14,607 nt of DNA, from contig CALAEX010000052.1 in the NCBI GenBank assembly GCA_937891165.1, forward strand, positions 1 to 14,607. The letters run 5' to 3'. Positions 14,456 to 14,607 of this stretch are shown piece after piece. The stretch comes from an uncultured Lachnospiraceae bacterium (GTDB lineage Bacteria; Bacillota; Clostridia; Lachnospirales; Lachnospiraceae). Within the stretch, counting starts at the first letter, position 1, and each line of letters opens with the position of its first letter. Below the pieces are notes generated by a model. That model saw only the letters and a program-made list of their open reading frames with translations. It made no database searches and was not told where the DNA came from. The position numbers and the translations under genes were made by a program.

Positions 14456-14607
14456 TTAAAACCTTCTTGCATAACCACATTTTCTACACAATTCCTCAGT
14501 TGCCTGCCGTTTTTGAAACCCTGTTTTCATACGAAAAACCCGCTCTGTTGTTAAAATTTCTTCTAACGAAGCTTCAAAAATATTTCCTAAGGTAATTGCT
14601 CCTTCTC
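14456..14607 (-). CDS. C-terminus of a radical SAM/SPASM-type protein (5' part outside window)
   Basis: An open frame enters from the right edge (first full codon at 14605) and ends at TAA 14456-14458, giving 49 residues. The peptide LGNIFEASLEEIL, then ELCRKCGYARRF at the very end, matches the C-terminal part of SPASM/twitch domains of radical SAM proteins: the LGN-F-L-E-I pattern, then a CxxCG pair that would bind an auxiliary iron-sulfur cluster. Substrate cannot be judged from this piece. No competing frame is open, and a strong terminator follows the stop. Confidence 0.75.
   Translation of the reverse strand, partial: EGAITLGNIFEASLEEILTTERVFRMKTGFQKRQATEELCRKCGYARRF

Noticed and set aside
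14341..14595. 84-codon plus-strand open frame upstream of spo0A
   Set aside because: It runs through the spo0A promoter, a terminator stem and the antisense of the SPASM-type tail; its Phe/Lys-rich translation shows no family.

Overview
The window looks like chromosome of a low-GC, spore-forming Clostridia member (Bacillota), most likely a Lachnospiraceae species. The grounds are the AT-rich sequence, strong AGGAGG-type ribosome binding sites, a full-length Spo0A, a MurE with the meso-diaminopimelate signature DNPR, and a priA-def-fmt-zinc peptidase-rsmB-rlmN run typical of Bacillota. The family assignment is inference. Every gene I can support lies on the minus strand, so transcription runs from high to low coordinates.

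From the right edge: the last 49 codons of a radical SAM/SPASM-type protein (14456-14607) end at a strong intrinsic terminator (14411-14452). Next is spo0A with its own sigma-A-like promoter, then glgA (glycogen synthase) with its own promoter overlapped by a striking dyad. A terminator-like hairpin separates glgA from murE.

murE-murF-priA-def-fmt-zinc metallopeptidase-rsmB-rlmN (11918 down to 2131) form a tightly packed housekeeping run. murE/murF and peptidase/rsmB overlap by ATGA, def/fmt overlap by TAATG, and the other gaps are 16-34 nt after start correction. It joins peptidoglycan precursor ligation, replication restart, initiator-Met formylation and deformylation, membrane proteolysis and rRNA methylation. 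In many Bacillota this run continues with stp/pknB/rsgA; here it stops after rlmN.

Downstream of rlmN the character changes. A roughly 345-nt non-coding gap (1785-2130) holds a cluster of near-perfect hairpins that looks like a structured repeat. After it come a PAP2-like membrane protein lacking some catalytic residues, a short XRE regulator with a membrane tail (TTG start), and the first 143 residues of a TipA/Mta-like MerR activator. The MerR promoter has the 19-bp spacer typical of MerR control. This left segment appears to be accessory: an envelope or antibiotic-responsive regulatory cassette next to a conserved operon. I see no phage genes, transposase, CRISPR array, tRNA or rRNA. The best candidates for something undescribed are the hairpin cluster and the degenerate-PAP2/membrane-XRE pair.
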